Assembly: GCA_018701215.1 (NCBI GenBank)
Contig: JABIWH010000018.1
Span: 69,777 to 133,776, forward strand
Source of the DNA: Rhodospirillaceae bacterium
Lineage (GTDB): Bacteria > Pseudomonadota > Alphaproteobacteria > GCA-2731375
Reading direction: 5' to 3'
Length of the DNA stretch: 64,000 bases
The position numbers and the translations under genes are program-made. The notes under the pieces were generated by a model that saw nothing but the letters and a program-made list of their open reading frames with translations, ran no database searches and was not told where the DNA came from. Positions 24,598 through 32,773 of the stretch are shown in pieces. Position 1 is the stretch's first letter; every line of letters begins with the position of its first letter.

Positions 24598-26175
24598 CTA
24601 GTTATTAAGCAATTCCTGAACCCACTGCAGCTTTACCTCCAGGGGCAGGGCGGCGTCGATGCGCTGCCAATTGATCGGCCCGGCGCCGGATTTTACCTGG
24701 CGCCGCATGACGGCGGCGTCCGCATCCGAGGCATCGCCCCGCCGGCCCCCGATCCGTTGCGCCATCAGGGCCGGGTCGGCATCCAGCCAAATGCCCCGAA
24801 ACGGCACGTCACAGCGCGCGGCAAGGGCGGCCAATGCATCCCGCCCATCGGCCCTGTTGTGCACGGCATCGGCGATCACCGCCTGGCCCGATGTCAATGC
24901 CTGTTCGGCGCGGCGGTGAATTTCGCCATAAACCCGCGCGCTGACCTCGGCGCGATATCCCGCCGGGCCCAGGGGTGCTTCCGGATCCTGCCCCAGCATC
25001 ACCTTGCGCAATTCATCACTGCGTAAATGCACCGCGCCTGGTATCGGCCCTAGCAGAGGTGCGAGGGCAGCCGCCAGATGAGATTTACCGCTGCCCGAGA
25101 AACCACCAACCGCCAGCAGAACCGGCTGCCTTGGCCGCAGAACCTCGGCCGCCAGGTCCAGATAACTGACGGCCTCGGCCCGCAGCGCCGCATTTTTTTC
25201 GCCGTCCGTGCTTCCCGCCGCCATGGTGGCGCTAACATGGGCCCGGATGCCGGCCCGCAGCGACAGAAACAACGGCAGCGCACCCAGGCCACCCAGATCG
25301 CCCGTACGCAACAGATAGCGGTTGAAAATCCGGTTCGCCTCGCCGCGAAGGTCCCGGTGCCACAGATCCATCAGCAGAAAAGCCAGATCATAGAGCACAT
25401 CGTTTTGCGCCAGGCGGTCATCGAATTCAATGGCATCGAACAGCCTGGGCCGCCCATCCGCATCAAGATAAATGTTGGCCAGATGCAAGTCCCCATGGCC
25501 ATGGCGGACAAAGCCGTTGGCGCGGCGTTCTTCCAATACCTGACGCTGCGCGGCAACCGCCCCCAGCATGGCCTTGGCGACGCCCTGGGCCCGCTCGGGG
25601 TCAAACAGATCGGGGGTGAAGCGGGCCATGTTTTCCCCATCACCCTCGGCGATACGCGCCAACTCGTCGGCCCCGCCCCAGGCGCTGGACTGCGCGGCGG
25701 ATTGGTGAAACGCGGCAATCGTGTCGGCCAGTTGATGCACGATTTGCGGCGATAAAGATCTCTTGGCCACAACCCGGCTTAACAAGGCATCGTCGGGAAA
25801 ACGCCGCATTTTGACCAGCCAATCGACGATTTCGCCAGCACCATCAACTTCACCGATCGCCTCACCGATCGCCAGGGCGCCATCCGGCCGCCGCACCACG
25901 GGCAGGGTTCCAAGATAAAGGCCGGGGGCCGTGCGTTGGTTCAGGCGCAATTCGTTTTCACAGGCCAGGCGGCGCTTCTCCAGACTGGAAAAATCCAGGT
26001 AAGGCAGGCGCACATCGCGCTTCAATTTGTAGGCATGGACACCGGCCAGAAAAATCAGCGCGCCATGGGTTTCGACACATTGCACCGTCTCCCGCGCGTC
26101 CAACCCATGGCTTTCAGGGCGTTTCAGAAAATCAATAATTTCCTGCTGTTTCACGGCTGATAACCGGGGTTCCAT
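24598..26175 (-). CDS. APH-like kinase fused to a zeta-toxin/AAA-type ATPase
   Basis: This 525-residue two-domain protein has an N-terminal aminoglycoside-phosphotransferase-like domain (VHAYKLKRDVRLPYLDFS, RHGDLHLANIYLD with the catalytic Asp, then FDAIEFDD). The C-terminal domain is a P-loop kinase (AVGGFSGSGKSHLAAALAPLLG, then the Asp-rich LDADPALMAQRIGGRRGDASDADAAVMRRQ). The fusion is common in proteobacteria; its substrate is unknown and it is not evidence for antibiotic resistance. The ATG at 26173-26175 is preferred; 20 extra codons are open upstream. Its start overlaps the end of the cation exporter gene by 25 bases. Confidence 0.75.
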   Translation of the reverse strand: MEPRLSAVKQQEIIDFLKRPESHGLDARETVQCVETHGALIFLAGVHAYKLKRDVRLPYLDFSSLEKRRLACENELRLNQRTAPGLYLGTLPVVRRPDGALAIGEAIGEVDGAGEIVDWLVKMRRFPDDALLSRVVAKRSLSPQIVHQLADTIAAFHQSAAQSSAWGGADELARIAEGDGENMARFTPDLFDPERAQGVAKAMLGAVAAQRQVLEERRANGFVRHGHGDLHLANIYLDADGRPRLFDAIEFDDRLAQNDVLYDLAFLLMDLWHRDLRGEANRIFNRYLLRTGDLGGLGALPLFLSLRAGIRAHVSATMAAGSTDGEKNAALRAEAVSYLDLAAEVLRPRQPVLLAVGGFSGSGKSHLAAALAPLLGPIPGAVHLRSDELRKVMLGQDPEAPLGPAGYRAEVSARVYGEIHRRAEQALTSGQAVIADAVHNRADGRDALAALAARCDVPFRGIWLDADPALMAQRIGGRRGDASDADAAVMRRQVKSGAGPINWQRIDAALPLEVKLQWVQELLNN

Positions 26176-27053
26176 TCTTCCAGTCCCGCTGGATCCTGAT
26201 GAATGATGACTTCGGCACCGGGGAACGCCCGGCAAATTTCAGCTTCCACTTCATCGGCGATTTCATGGGATTTCAACAAGGTCAATTCGCCATCCAGCTC
26301 CATATGCAGCTGGATAAAGGAATGCATGCCCGAGGACCGGGTGCGCATGTCGTGTACGTCCACCACTTGATCATGGGACATGGCAAGTTCCCGGATGCGG
26401 TTGCGCTGATCCTCCGGCAGCTCCCGATCCATCAGTTGATCCAGTGCGCTTTGGATAATGCCCCAGGCACCGAACAGGATATAGCCCGCCACTATCATGG
26501 CTATGACGGCATCGGCATAGATCCAGCCATAGCGGCCAGCCAGTACCAAAGCAACGATAATGCCCACATTGGCCAGAATATCACCACGGTAATGTACCGA
26601 GTCGGCGGCGATGGCGACGGAATTGGTGCGCTTGACGACATGGCGCTGGAATAGGACCAGGGCGATGGTCAGGACCAGGGACAGCACCATGACGGCAATG
26701 CCAATCTCGCCGCGGACAATGGGGTGCGGGTCGATCAGGCGCTGGGCCGCCTCGGCCAGCAAGAACAGCGCCGACCCGGAAATAAAGGCCGTTTGCGCCA
26801 GCCCCGCCAGGGCTTCGGCCTTGCCATGGCCAAAACGGTGCTCTCGGTCCGCCGGCACCAGGGCATGGGCCACCGCGTACATATTGACCAGGGAGGCACC
26901 CACATCCAAGACAGAATCCATCAGCGAGCTCAATATGGCGACGGAATCGGTCAGGAACCATGCCGCCAGCTTGGCCAGAATCAAACACCCCGCAACCGCA
27001 ACGGCGGCATAAGTCGCCAGCCGCAACAGCCGGGCATTTGGATTGTTTTCCAC
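26151..27053 (-). CDS. Cation diffusion facilitator (FieF-like) metal exporter
   Basis: This 300-residue protein has six membrane helices in the first 210 residues. Helix two carries SSLMDSVLDVGASL (the paired Asp of the metal site), with HRFGHGKAEALAGLAQ between helices two and three, as in FieF/YiiP. The cytoplasmic C-terminal domain holds VHDMRTRSSGMHSFIQLHMELDG and terminal His residues. It exports divalent metals such as iron or zinc by proton antiport. GTG start at 27051-27053 with GGGGAA upstream. Confidence 0.85.
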   Translation of the reverse strand: MENNPNARLLRLATYAAVAVAGCLILAKLAAWFLTDSVAILSSLMDSVLDVGASLVNMYAVAHALVPADREHRFGHGKAEALAGLAQTAFISGSALFLLAEAAQRLIDPHPIVRGEIGIAVMVLSLVLTIALVLFQRHVVKRTNSVAIAADSVHYRGDILANVGIIVALVLAGRYGWIYADAVIAMIVAGYILFGAWGIIQSALDQLMDRELPEDQRNRIRELAMSHDQVVDVHDMRTRSSGMHSFIQLHMELDGELTLLKSHEIADEVEAEICRAFPGAEVIIHQDPAGLEEWNPGYQP

Positions 27054-27260
27054 GTCTTGTTCCCCACAGAACCGATAATCGGGCGAAAGATAGCTGGGAA
27101 TGTTAGCATATTGCCGCAGCGGTGAATTGTATCTAGTCTGGCGAAAAGATTGGATCAGTCTATATATATGTCATCAACATGCCGCATTGATGTGGCGCGG
27201 TGTCGCAATATGGGTGAAGCCTGGGCGAACGGATTTGCCCGCCATCGAATGGAAAAAACC

Positions 27261-27737
27261 ATGATACGAAGCGCACGTTATCTGGCCATCGGGTTCATTG
27301 CCCTGGCCTTGGCGGCCTGTCAGGAAGGTGGCCAGAAGCAGACCCTGGGAACTCTCTTGGGCGCTGTTGGCGGCGCCGTCGTCGGCAGCCAGATCGGCAA
27401 GGGTAAAGGCCAATTGGTCGCGGTCGCCGCAGGCACGCTTTTGGGCGGATTTCTTGGCAGCGAGATCGGCAAATCCCTGGACCATGCCGATCGCACCGCC
27501 ATGGAAAATACCACGCAGCGATCCTTGGAAACGGCACCGTCGGGCAACACTGTCAGCTGGCGCAATCCCGATAGCGGCCATGCCGGTACGGTCACGCCGC
27601 AACCCTCCTACCAAAATGCGTCCGGCAGCTATTGCCGGGAATACGAGCAAACCATAACCGTGGACGGCAGGACGGAGACGGCCCATGGCACGGCGTGCAG
27701 GCAGTCGGACGGAAGCTGGAAAATCGTCAACGGCTAG
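27261..27737 (+). CDS. Glycine-zipper outer-membrane lipoprotein (17-kDa antigen-like)
   Basis: This 158-residue lipoprotein has a signal peptide ending in the lipobox LAAC (Cys20). A glycine-zipper region follows (LGTLLGAVGGAVVGSQIGKGKGQLVAVAAGTLLGGFLGSEIG), then a soluble C-terminal part with SGSYCREYEQTITVDGR and GTACRQSDGSWKIV. This is the rickettsial 17-kDa surface antigen/RcpA-like family. Starts at 27150 and 27249 are open in frame; the ATG at 27261 puts the signal peptide in the right place. A possible lipid-anchored outer-membrane structural role is family-based only. Confidence 0.8.
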   Translation: MIRSARYLAIGFIALALAACQEGGQKQTLGTLLGAVGGAVVGSQIGKGKGQLVAVAAGTLLGGFLGSEIGKSLDHADRTAMENTTQRSLETAPSGNTVSWRNPDSGHAGTVTPQPSYQNASGSYCREYEQTITVDGRTETAHGTACRQSDGSWKIVNG

Positions 27738-27762
27738 CGCTCTCCCACCGAGTTTGAAGCGG

Positions 27763-29076
27763 TTGAAACAATGGCGGCGGCAACGGCGGCGACAGCGGTT
27801 GTGCGGGATCTTTTCGGTGGCGCTGTGCCTGTTGTTATTTGCCTGGGCCGCGGCACCGGGCCGGGCCGATGAGCGGACCGCGGAGCAGATTCTAGCGAAA
27901 GAAGCGCCGCGCCTGCCCTTTATCGACGGCGTCGCGGCATTCGATCGCGGTGAATATGCCGTGGCGCGAAAGATCTGGCTGCCCCATGCCCACCGTGGTG
28001 ATCCAGCGGCCCAGCGTAATCTCGCACATCTCTACCGCATGGGCCTTGGCGTGCCGCAGGATTTTGTTCAGGCCGCGTCATGGTATCGTTTGGCCGCCGA
28101 CAGCGGCCTTGCCCGGGCCCAGGCCAATCTTGCAACCATGTATCTGCGTGGACAGGGGGTGGCGGAGGATCCGCGTGAGGCCGCCTTCTGGTTTACCGCC
28201 GCCGCGTACAATGGCCATGCCCTGGCACAGTTCAATTTGGCGCTGCTTTATCTGCGCGGCGAAGGGGTGGAGCGGAGCGAGGCCAAGGCGGCAGGCTGGT
28301 TGTATCTGGCCTCCAAGACTGGACACAAACCGGCACTGCGTGCCCTGGGCAAATTGGTCAAGGTAATCTCCGGCCCGGCGGGCCCGCCCAGCCCGCCCAA
28401 TCCGCCCGGCGCGGCCAAACCCCGGACGCCGGTGGCCGAAAAATCGAAACCGGTTGCTAGGACCAAGCTGGCCGCCGCCCCGCCCATGCCCAAAGCTTCA
28501 ACAACGGCGAAGACCGAAGCAGCGGTTATTGTGCCGCAGGTGAGCAAGCCAGAAACCGTCAAAATCCAACCGGTCAAAATCAAGCCGGCCAAGATTACGA
28601 CAGCTAAATCCCAGCCGGCGGCGGCGGCCGAGGCGGATGAAACCGGGAGCGACATCTCCTTTGCTGAAATTGTCGCCTTTTTCTCCGGCCAGGAGGAGCT
28701 TGATCTTAGCCGCGACCGTGACGACACTGGCAATATTCACCAGGAGAACGCGAAGGTCGAGGAGAGCGAGGAGGACGTGGCGCGGCGCGATATGGCAGCC
28801 GGCCTGGTCGCCCTGCATGCTGCCAATTTCGCCACCGCCAAGGCGCGCTGGCAGCCGCTGGCCAGGAACGGGCGTGCCGAGGCGCAGTATCAACTGGGCA
28901 GGCTGTATCTGCGCAATGGCTTTGCCGAGGTCAGCCGCCCATATGGATTTTACTGGTTAAGCCGGGCGGCGGCGCAGGGTCATGCGGGCGCAAAGTCCGA
29001 CAAAAATCAGCTTGCCAATGTCATGAGCCCAGAGGAACATCTGACAGCACGGCAATTGTTACAAGAAGCGGAATAG
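27763..29076 (+). CDS. Sel1-repeat secreted protein
   Basis: The N-terminal Arg-rich segment (RRQRRRQR) precedes a hydrophobic stretch (IFSVALCLLLFAWAAAPGRADE), a signal peptide. Tandem Sel1 repeats of about 36 residues follow (AQRNLAHLYRMGLGVPQDFVQAASWYRLAADSG and two similar), then a Lys/Pro/Ala-rich linker of about 150 residues and one more TPR-like repeat (AQYQLGRLYLRNGF). Start is uncertain: ATG at 27685 overlaps the preceding gene by 53 bases and adds about 26 residues before the signal peptide. TTG codons at 27754 and 27763 give a more normal signal. The Pro/Lys linker is low-complexity. Such proteins scaffold envelope processes; nothing more can be said. Confidence 0.7.
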   Translation: MKQWRRQRRRQRLCGIFSVALCLLLFAWAAAPGRADERTAEQILAKEAPRLPFIDGVAAFDRGEYAVARKIWLPHAHRGDPAAQRNLAHLYRMGLGVPQDFVQAASWYRLAADSGLARAQANLATMYLRGQGVAEDPREAAFWFTAAAYNGHALAQFNLALLYLRGEGVERSEAKAAGWLYLASKTGHKPALRALGKLVKVISGPAGPPSPPNPPGAAKPRTPVAEKSKPVARTKLAAAPPMPKASTTAKTEAAVIVPQVSKPETVKIQPVKIKPAKITTAKSQPAAAAEADETGSDISFAEIVAFFSGQEELDLSRDRDDTGNIHQENAKVEESEEDVARRDMAAGLVALHAANFATAKARWQPLARNGRAEAQYQLGRLYLRNGFAEVSRPYGFYWLSRAAAQGHAGAKSDKNQLANVMSPEEHLTARQLLQEAE

Positions 29077-29214
29077 GTTAATAGCACACTGTATCGTTAC
29101 TTTAGACCTGTTAACCTTTCTCTATCGTTACCATATTATTATTGGGCGGCGTTGAAGGGCGCGGCCTGTTCATGTCAAATTGCGTTTTAAGAGTATCATC
29201 GGGAATGGCTGAAA

Positions 29215-30135
29215 ATGCGTGATCCATACAGTGTACTGGGCGTGGCGCGGGATGCCGGTGATGGCGAGGTCAAAAAGGCATATCACCGTCTGGCCAAGGA
29301 ATTGCATCCGGATTTGAATCCGGACGATGCCGCTGTGGCGGAACGCTTCAAGGAAGTCTCCGCGGCTTATTCCCTGCTTGGCGACCCGGCCACCCGGAAA
29401 CGCTATGACAATGGCGAGATCGGCGCCGATGGCCAGGACAAGGCGCGTTACAGCTACGAATATGCCGGCGGACGCGGTGGCCCGGGCGCGGGCTTTGGCC
29501 AGGGGCCCAATGGGGGCGCCGGGTTCAATGCAGACGATATTTTTGGCGAATTTTTTTCCAACATGCGCGGCGGCCGTGCCGGCCAGGCCCGGCAGCAAAA
29601 GGGCCCGGACCGTTCCTATAAAATCACCGTGGAGTTCCTGGATGCGGCCAAGGGTTCAACCCGGCGCATCACCCTGCCGGATGGCAGAATGCTCGATGTC
29701 CGCATTCCGGCGGGAATAGAGGACGGCAAGCAAATCCGCCTGCGCGGCCAAGGTGACCCCGGACCAGCCGGGGCCGGTGACGCCCTGGTGGAGGTCAGCG
29801 TGCGCGGCCATCAGCAATTCCGCCGCGAGGGCATGGATGTCCATCTGGATCTGCCGTTGCAGTTGGCGGATGCGGTGCTCGGCGCAAGGATCGAGGTGCC
29901 GACCATTGACGGCTCGGTCGCCATGACCATTCCGAAGGGCACCAACAGCGGCAAGGTTTTGCGCCTGAAGGGCAAGGGCATCAAACCGCCCAAGGCCGAG
30001 CAGGCCGGCAATCAATACGTCCATTTGCAGGTAACCCTGCCCGATCCGCCCGATCCGGAGCTAACGGCCTTGTTGGAGGATTGGGCAAAAAATCAGAGCG
30101 GGACCGTCGACGACGTGGAACCGGATAGCGATTGA
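29215..30135 (+). CDS. DnaJ-like co-chaperone (CbpA type)
   Basis: This 306-residue protein has a J domain (residues 3-70) with the HPD motif at 31-33 (LHPDLNPDD), a Gly/Phe-rich region (about 90-120) and a DnaJ C-terminal substrate-binding domain (RSYKITVEFLDAAKG, DGRMLDVRIPAGIEDGKQIRLRGQG). There is no CxxCxGxG zinc finger, so it is of the CbpA/type II kind. It stimulates DnaK ATPase. The 138-base gap before it holds two TATCGTTAC copies but no clear promoter. Confidence 0.88.
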   Translation: MRDPYSVLGVARDAGDGEVKKAYHRLAKELHPDLNPDDAAVAERFKEVSAAYSLLGDPATRKRYDNGEIGADGQDKARYSYEYAGGRGGPGAGFGQGPNGGAGFNADDIFGEFFSNMRGGRAGQARQQKGPDRSYKITVEFLDAAKGSTRRITLPDGRMLDVRIPAGIEDGKQIRLRGQGDPGPAGAGDALVEVSVRGHQQFRREGMDVHLDLPLQLADAVLGARIEVPTIDGSVAMTIPKGTNSGKVLRLKGKGIKPPKAEQAGNQYVHLQVTLPDPPDPELTALLEDWAKNQSGTVDDVEPDSD

Positions 30136-30151
30136 TCCAAAGTCCATCGTC

Positions 30152-30173
30152 ATGCCCGGACTTGATCCAGGCA
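30152..30173. repeat. REP-like palindromic element
   Basis: ATGCCCGGACTTGATCCAGGCAT is a near-perfect palindrome (arms ATGCCCGGA / TCCAGGCAT, one mismatch) of the type repeated in many alphaproteobacterial genomes downstream of genes. It lies 17 bases after the dnaJ-like stop and could also act as a transcription terminator or mRNA 3' stabiliser. I see nothing else in the gap 30136-30311. Confidence 0.5.
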
Positions 30174-30311
30174 TCCAGGGCAGTATGTCACCAAGCATTT
30201 AGAAAATGGTCGAGAGCAATCTTCAATTAACCGGCGTCGCTCTCGCGACGTAAGGAATTGGTTCAATTGCTCGATTCTTAAGAGTCTGAGCACATTTTCT
30301 TCGAATGCACT

Positions 30312-31232
30312 CTAGCAGTCGGAATTATCCATACCGGTTGGCATTTTGGTTTTGCAAAAGCGTGCGCCCGTTAGGTTAGCGCCGCTCAGATCGGCGCCGG
30401 ATAGATCGGCGCTGCCCAAGTTCGCCTTGCTGAAGTTGACGCCCCTAAGGTCGGCGTTGACCATGGTCGACCAGGTCAGGTTGGCGTCCTCGAAACTGGC
30501 ACCCCTCAGATTGGCGCCGGTCATATCGGCGGTCGGCAGATCGGCCTTGTGCATATTGGCGCCCCGCATATCCGCGTCATGCAGTTTGGCTTCGCTAAGA
30601 TTGGCGCCGGTCAGGTCGGCGCCCGACAGGTTAACGCCGATCATGTTGGTCTTGGTCAGTGAGGTTCTGATCATGGTGGCGCCGGCAAAATTGGAACCGC
30701 TTAGGTTCACGGCATGAAAGTTGGCTTCGGTCAGATCGGCGCCGCTTAAATCCACGTCTTGCACGATGGCCTGCAACAGGTTGGCCCGCCACAGGCTGGC
30801 GCCCGGAAAACTGCCCCCCGTCAGGTTGGTGCCGGTGAGGCTGGCCATTTTCAACCGCATCCCGGCACCTTTGACATCGCGCAGGTCAGCCCGGCCAAGT
30901 TCGGCGCCGCTCAAATCCGCTTCCGCCAATCGCGCGCCGCGTAGATCGGTCCACCACAAATTGGCGCCAACGAATTTGGTTTGCCGCAAATCGGCGCGCT
31001 GCAAATCGGTCCACCACATGGTAGCGCCGCTCAAATCGGCAGCCTGAAAATTCGCCTCAATCAGTTTGGTCCACCACATGGAGGCTTCGCGCAGATCACA
31101 GCCCCGACAGCCGTTATCAGCCTTGACCAGCCGCACGCGCGGTTCGTCATAGCCGAACAGCCAAGCGGAAATGGCGCCAAGGATGACCAGAATGGCCAGC
31201 CCGATTTGGATTATTTTCTTGAACCTGCGCAT
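30312..31232 (-). CDS. Pentapeptide-repeat membrane-anchored protein
   Basis: This 306-residue protein begins with a membrane anchor (residues 8-25, IQIGLAILVILGAISAWLF) and a CxxC (CRGC, about 42-45). About 50 pentapeptide repeats follow of the form A(D/N)LxX, e.g. DLSGANLTGA. The first coils carry a Trp-Trp pair at 53-54, 73-74 and 93-94, exactly 20 residues apart, so they stack on one face of the right-handed quadrilateral beta-helix. The repeat array is predicted outside the membrane. No partner or function is known. The downstream gene on the same strand is the amidase gene's neighbour; the two are not overlapping. Confidence 0.85.
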   Translation of the reverse strand: MRRFKKIIQIGLAILVILGAISAWLFGYDEPRVRLVKADNGCRGCDLREASMWWTKLIEANFQAADLSGATMWWTDLQRADLRQTKFVGANLWWTDLRGARLAEADLSGAELGRADLRDVKGAGMRLKMASLTGTNLTGGSFPGASLWRANLLQAIVQDVDLSGADLTEANFHAVNLSGSNFAGATMIRTSLTKTNMIGVNLSGADLTGANLSEAKLHDADMRGANMHKADLPTADMTGANLRGASFEDANLTWSTMVNADLRGVNFSKANLGSADLSGADLSGANLTGARFCKTKMPTGMDNSDC

Positions 31233-31309
31233 TTAGACCAACGGTGGGAGGAACAGAGGACGGCGGTGTGGATTAATACCAGGATTCGCCCGCCTGGGAA
31301 GGTCTCAAA

Positions 31310-32743
31310 TCATCCATCCGCCATAAAGCTTTCCACACTGGCCCGCAAAGCCGGTCCGGCCAAGGGCGTCGCCCTGGCCGCCTCGTAGGCGCGGGCGGCA
31401 CGCAGCACCAGATGATCGGCAAAGCGCGGGCCGACAATCTGCAAGCCGATGGGCAGGCCGCTATCTGAAACACCGCAGGGAATGCTTGCCGCCGGCTGGC
31501 CGGTTAGGTTGAACGGCACCGTAAAGGGCACGGCATGGCGCCAACGGTCGAATTCCGGTGAATGGTAGCGGGTTTCCACCGTAGGCGGCAGGGTCGGCTG
31601 CGTCGGCGTCAGCAACAGATCATAGTCCCGGTGCAGGGCGGCGAATTCAAGGCCGAGTACGATACGCTCGGCCTCGCCACGCAGATATTCCTCGATATCC
31701 ACATCCAGCCCGGCCTCGGCCAGAGTACGGAAATCCGGCTCCAGCAGGGCGCGTTTTTCCTCTGCCATGCCGCGCAGACGGGTTGCAAAGCCGGCGATCC
31801 AATAGGTTTCGAAACGCGGCTTAAGCGGCACGATGACCTCGCCAACCTCTTCCACCACGGCGCCCAGGTCCTGATATACCCGCACCGCCTCGCTGGTCGC
31901 GGCCAGTATTTCCGCCGCGGCCTCCGCCCCGCCCAGGGCAGGGGCATAGGCAATGCGCAGGCCGCGCACGCCATCATCAAGGCCGATGCGGTAATCCCGG
32001 CCATCGGGCGGCAGCGCCCGCCAGTCCCGATCGTCGGGCTGAGTGACAACGTTCAGGAACAGCGCCGCATCGGTAACCGTGCGGGCGATGGGGCCGCCCG
32101 AAGAGATGGTCGAAAAGGGCCGGTCGTTGGGCGCATGGGGCACCCGGCCATAACTCGGCTTGATACCGAAGACGCCGCAATAGTTGGACGGAATGCGGAT
32201 CGAACCGCCACCATCAGTGCCAAAGGCAATGGCGCCGACGCCGGCCGCCAGCGAAGCCGCCGCACCGCCCGACGAGCCGCCGGAGGTGTGCGCGGGGTTC
32301 CAGGGGTTGCGTGTGATGCCCGCCAGTGGACTGTCGGTCATGCCCTTCCAGCCAAATTCAGGCGTCGTGGTCTTGCCCAGGATCACCGCCCCGCCCTCAC
32401 GCAGCCGGGCGACGGCGGGGGCATCCTCATCGAACGGCCCGTTGCTATCGACGGTTTTCGAACCGCTTAATGTGGGCCAGTTCTTCATGGCGACGATATC
32501 CTTGATGGACAAGGGGATACCATCCATGGGGCCCAGGGGGCGGCCTTCGGCCCAACGTGTGGCCGAGGCGGCGGCGGCTTCCCTGGCGCCGGCTTCGTCG
32601 ACCAATTGAAAGGCGTTCAAGGTTGGCTCCGTGGCCTTGATCCGGGCCAGGGCCGCCTCCGTCGCATCCTCCGGCGTCAGCCGTCCCTGGCGAAAGGCCT
32701 GGATCAACTCAGTTACACTCGGATACTCAAACGCGTCAGTCAT
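31310..32743 (-). CDS. Amidase signature family hydrolase
   Basis: This 477-residue Ser-cisSer-Lys hydrolase has Lys81 in PLSIKDI, Ser157 in HTSGGSSGGAAA and the nucleophile Ser181 in GTDGGGSIRIPSNYCGVFGIKPS. Length and motifs are those of amidases acting on small amides; it is not obviously GatA because it stands apart from gatC or gatB. It is 30 bases downstream of the oxidoreductase gene on the same strand, so the two may be co-transcribed. The substrate is unknown. Confidence 0.85.
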   Translation of the reverse strand: MTDAFEYPSVTELIQAFRQGRLTPEDATEAALARIKATEPTLNAFQLVDEAGAREAAAASATRWAEGRPLGPMDGIPLSIKDIVAMKNWPTLSGSKTVDSNGPFDEDAPAVARLREGGAVILGKTTTPEFGWKGMTDSPLAGITRNPWNPAHTSGGSSGGAAASLAAGVGAIAFGTDGGGSIRIPSNYCGVFGIKPSYGRVPHAPNDRPFSTISSGGPIARTVTDAALFLNVVTQPDDRDWRALPPDGRDYRIGLDDGVRGLRIAYAPALGGAEAAAEILAATSEAVRVYQDLGAVVEEVGEVIVPLKPRFETYWIAGFATRLRGMAEEKRALLEPDFRTLAEAGLDVDIEEYLRGEAERIVLGLEFAALHRDYDLLLTPTQPTLPPTVETRYHSPEFDRWRHAVPFTVPFNLTGQPAASIPCGVSDSGLPIGLQIVGPRFADHLVLRAARAYEAARATPLAGPALRASVESFMADG

Positions 32744-32773
32744 TCAAACCACTCCAGAAAAACATGCTACCGG

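Noticed and set aside
24598..26175. An antibiotic resistance phosphotransferase
   Set aside because: The APH-like domain is fused to a P-loop kinase in a common housekeeping-type architecture; there is no sign of a resistance cassette.
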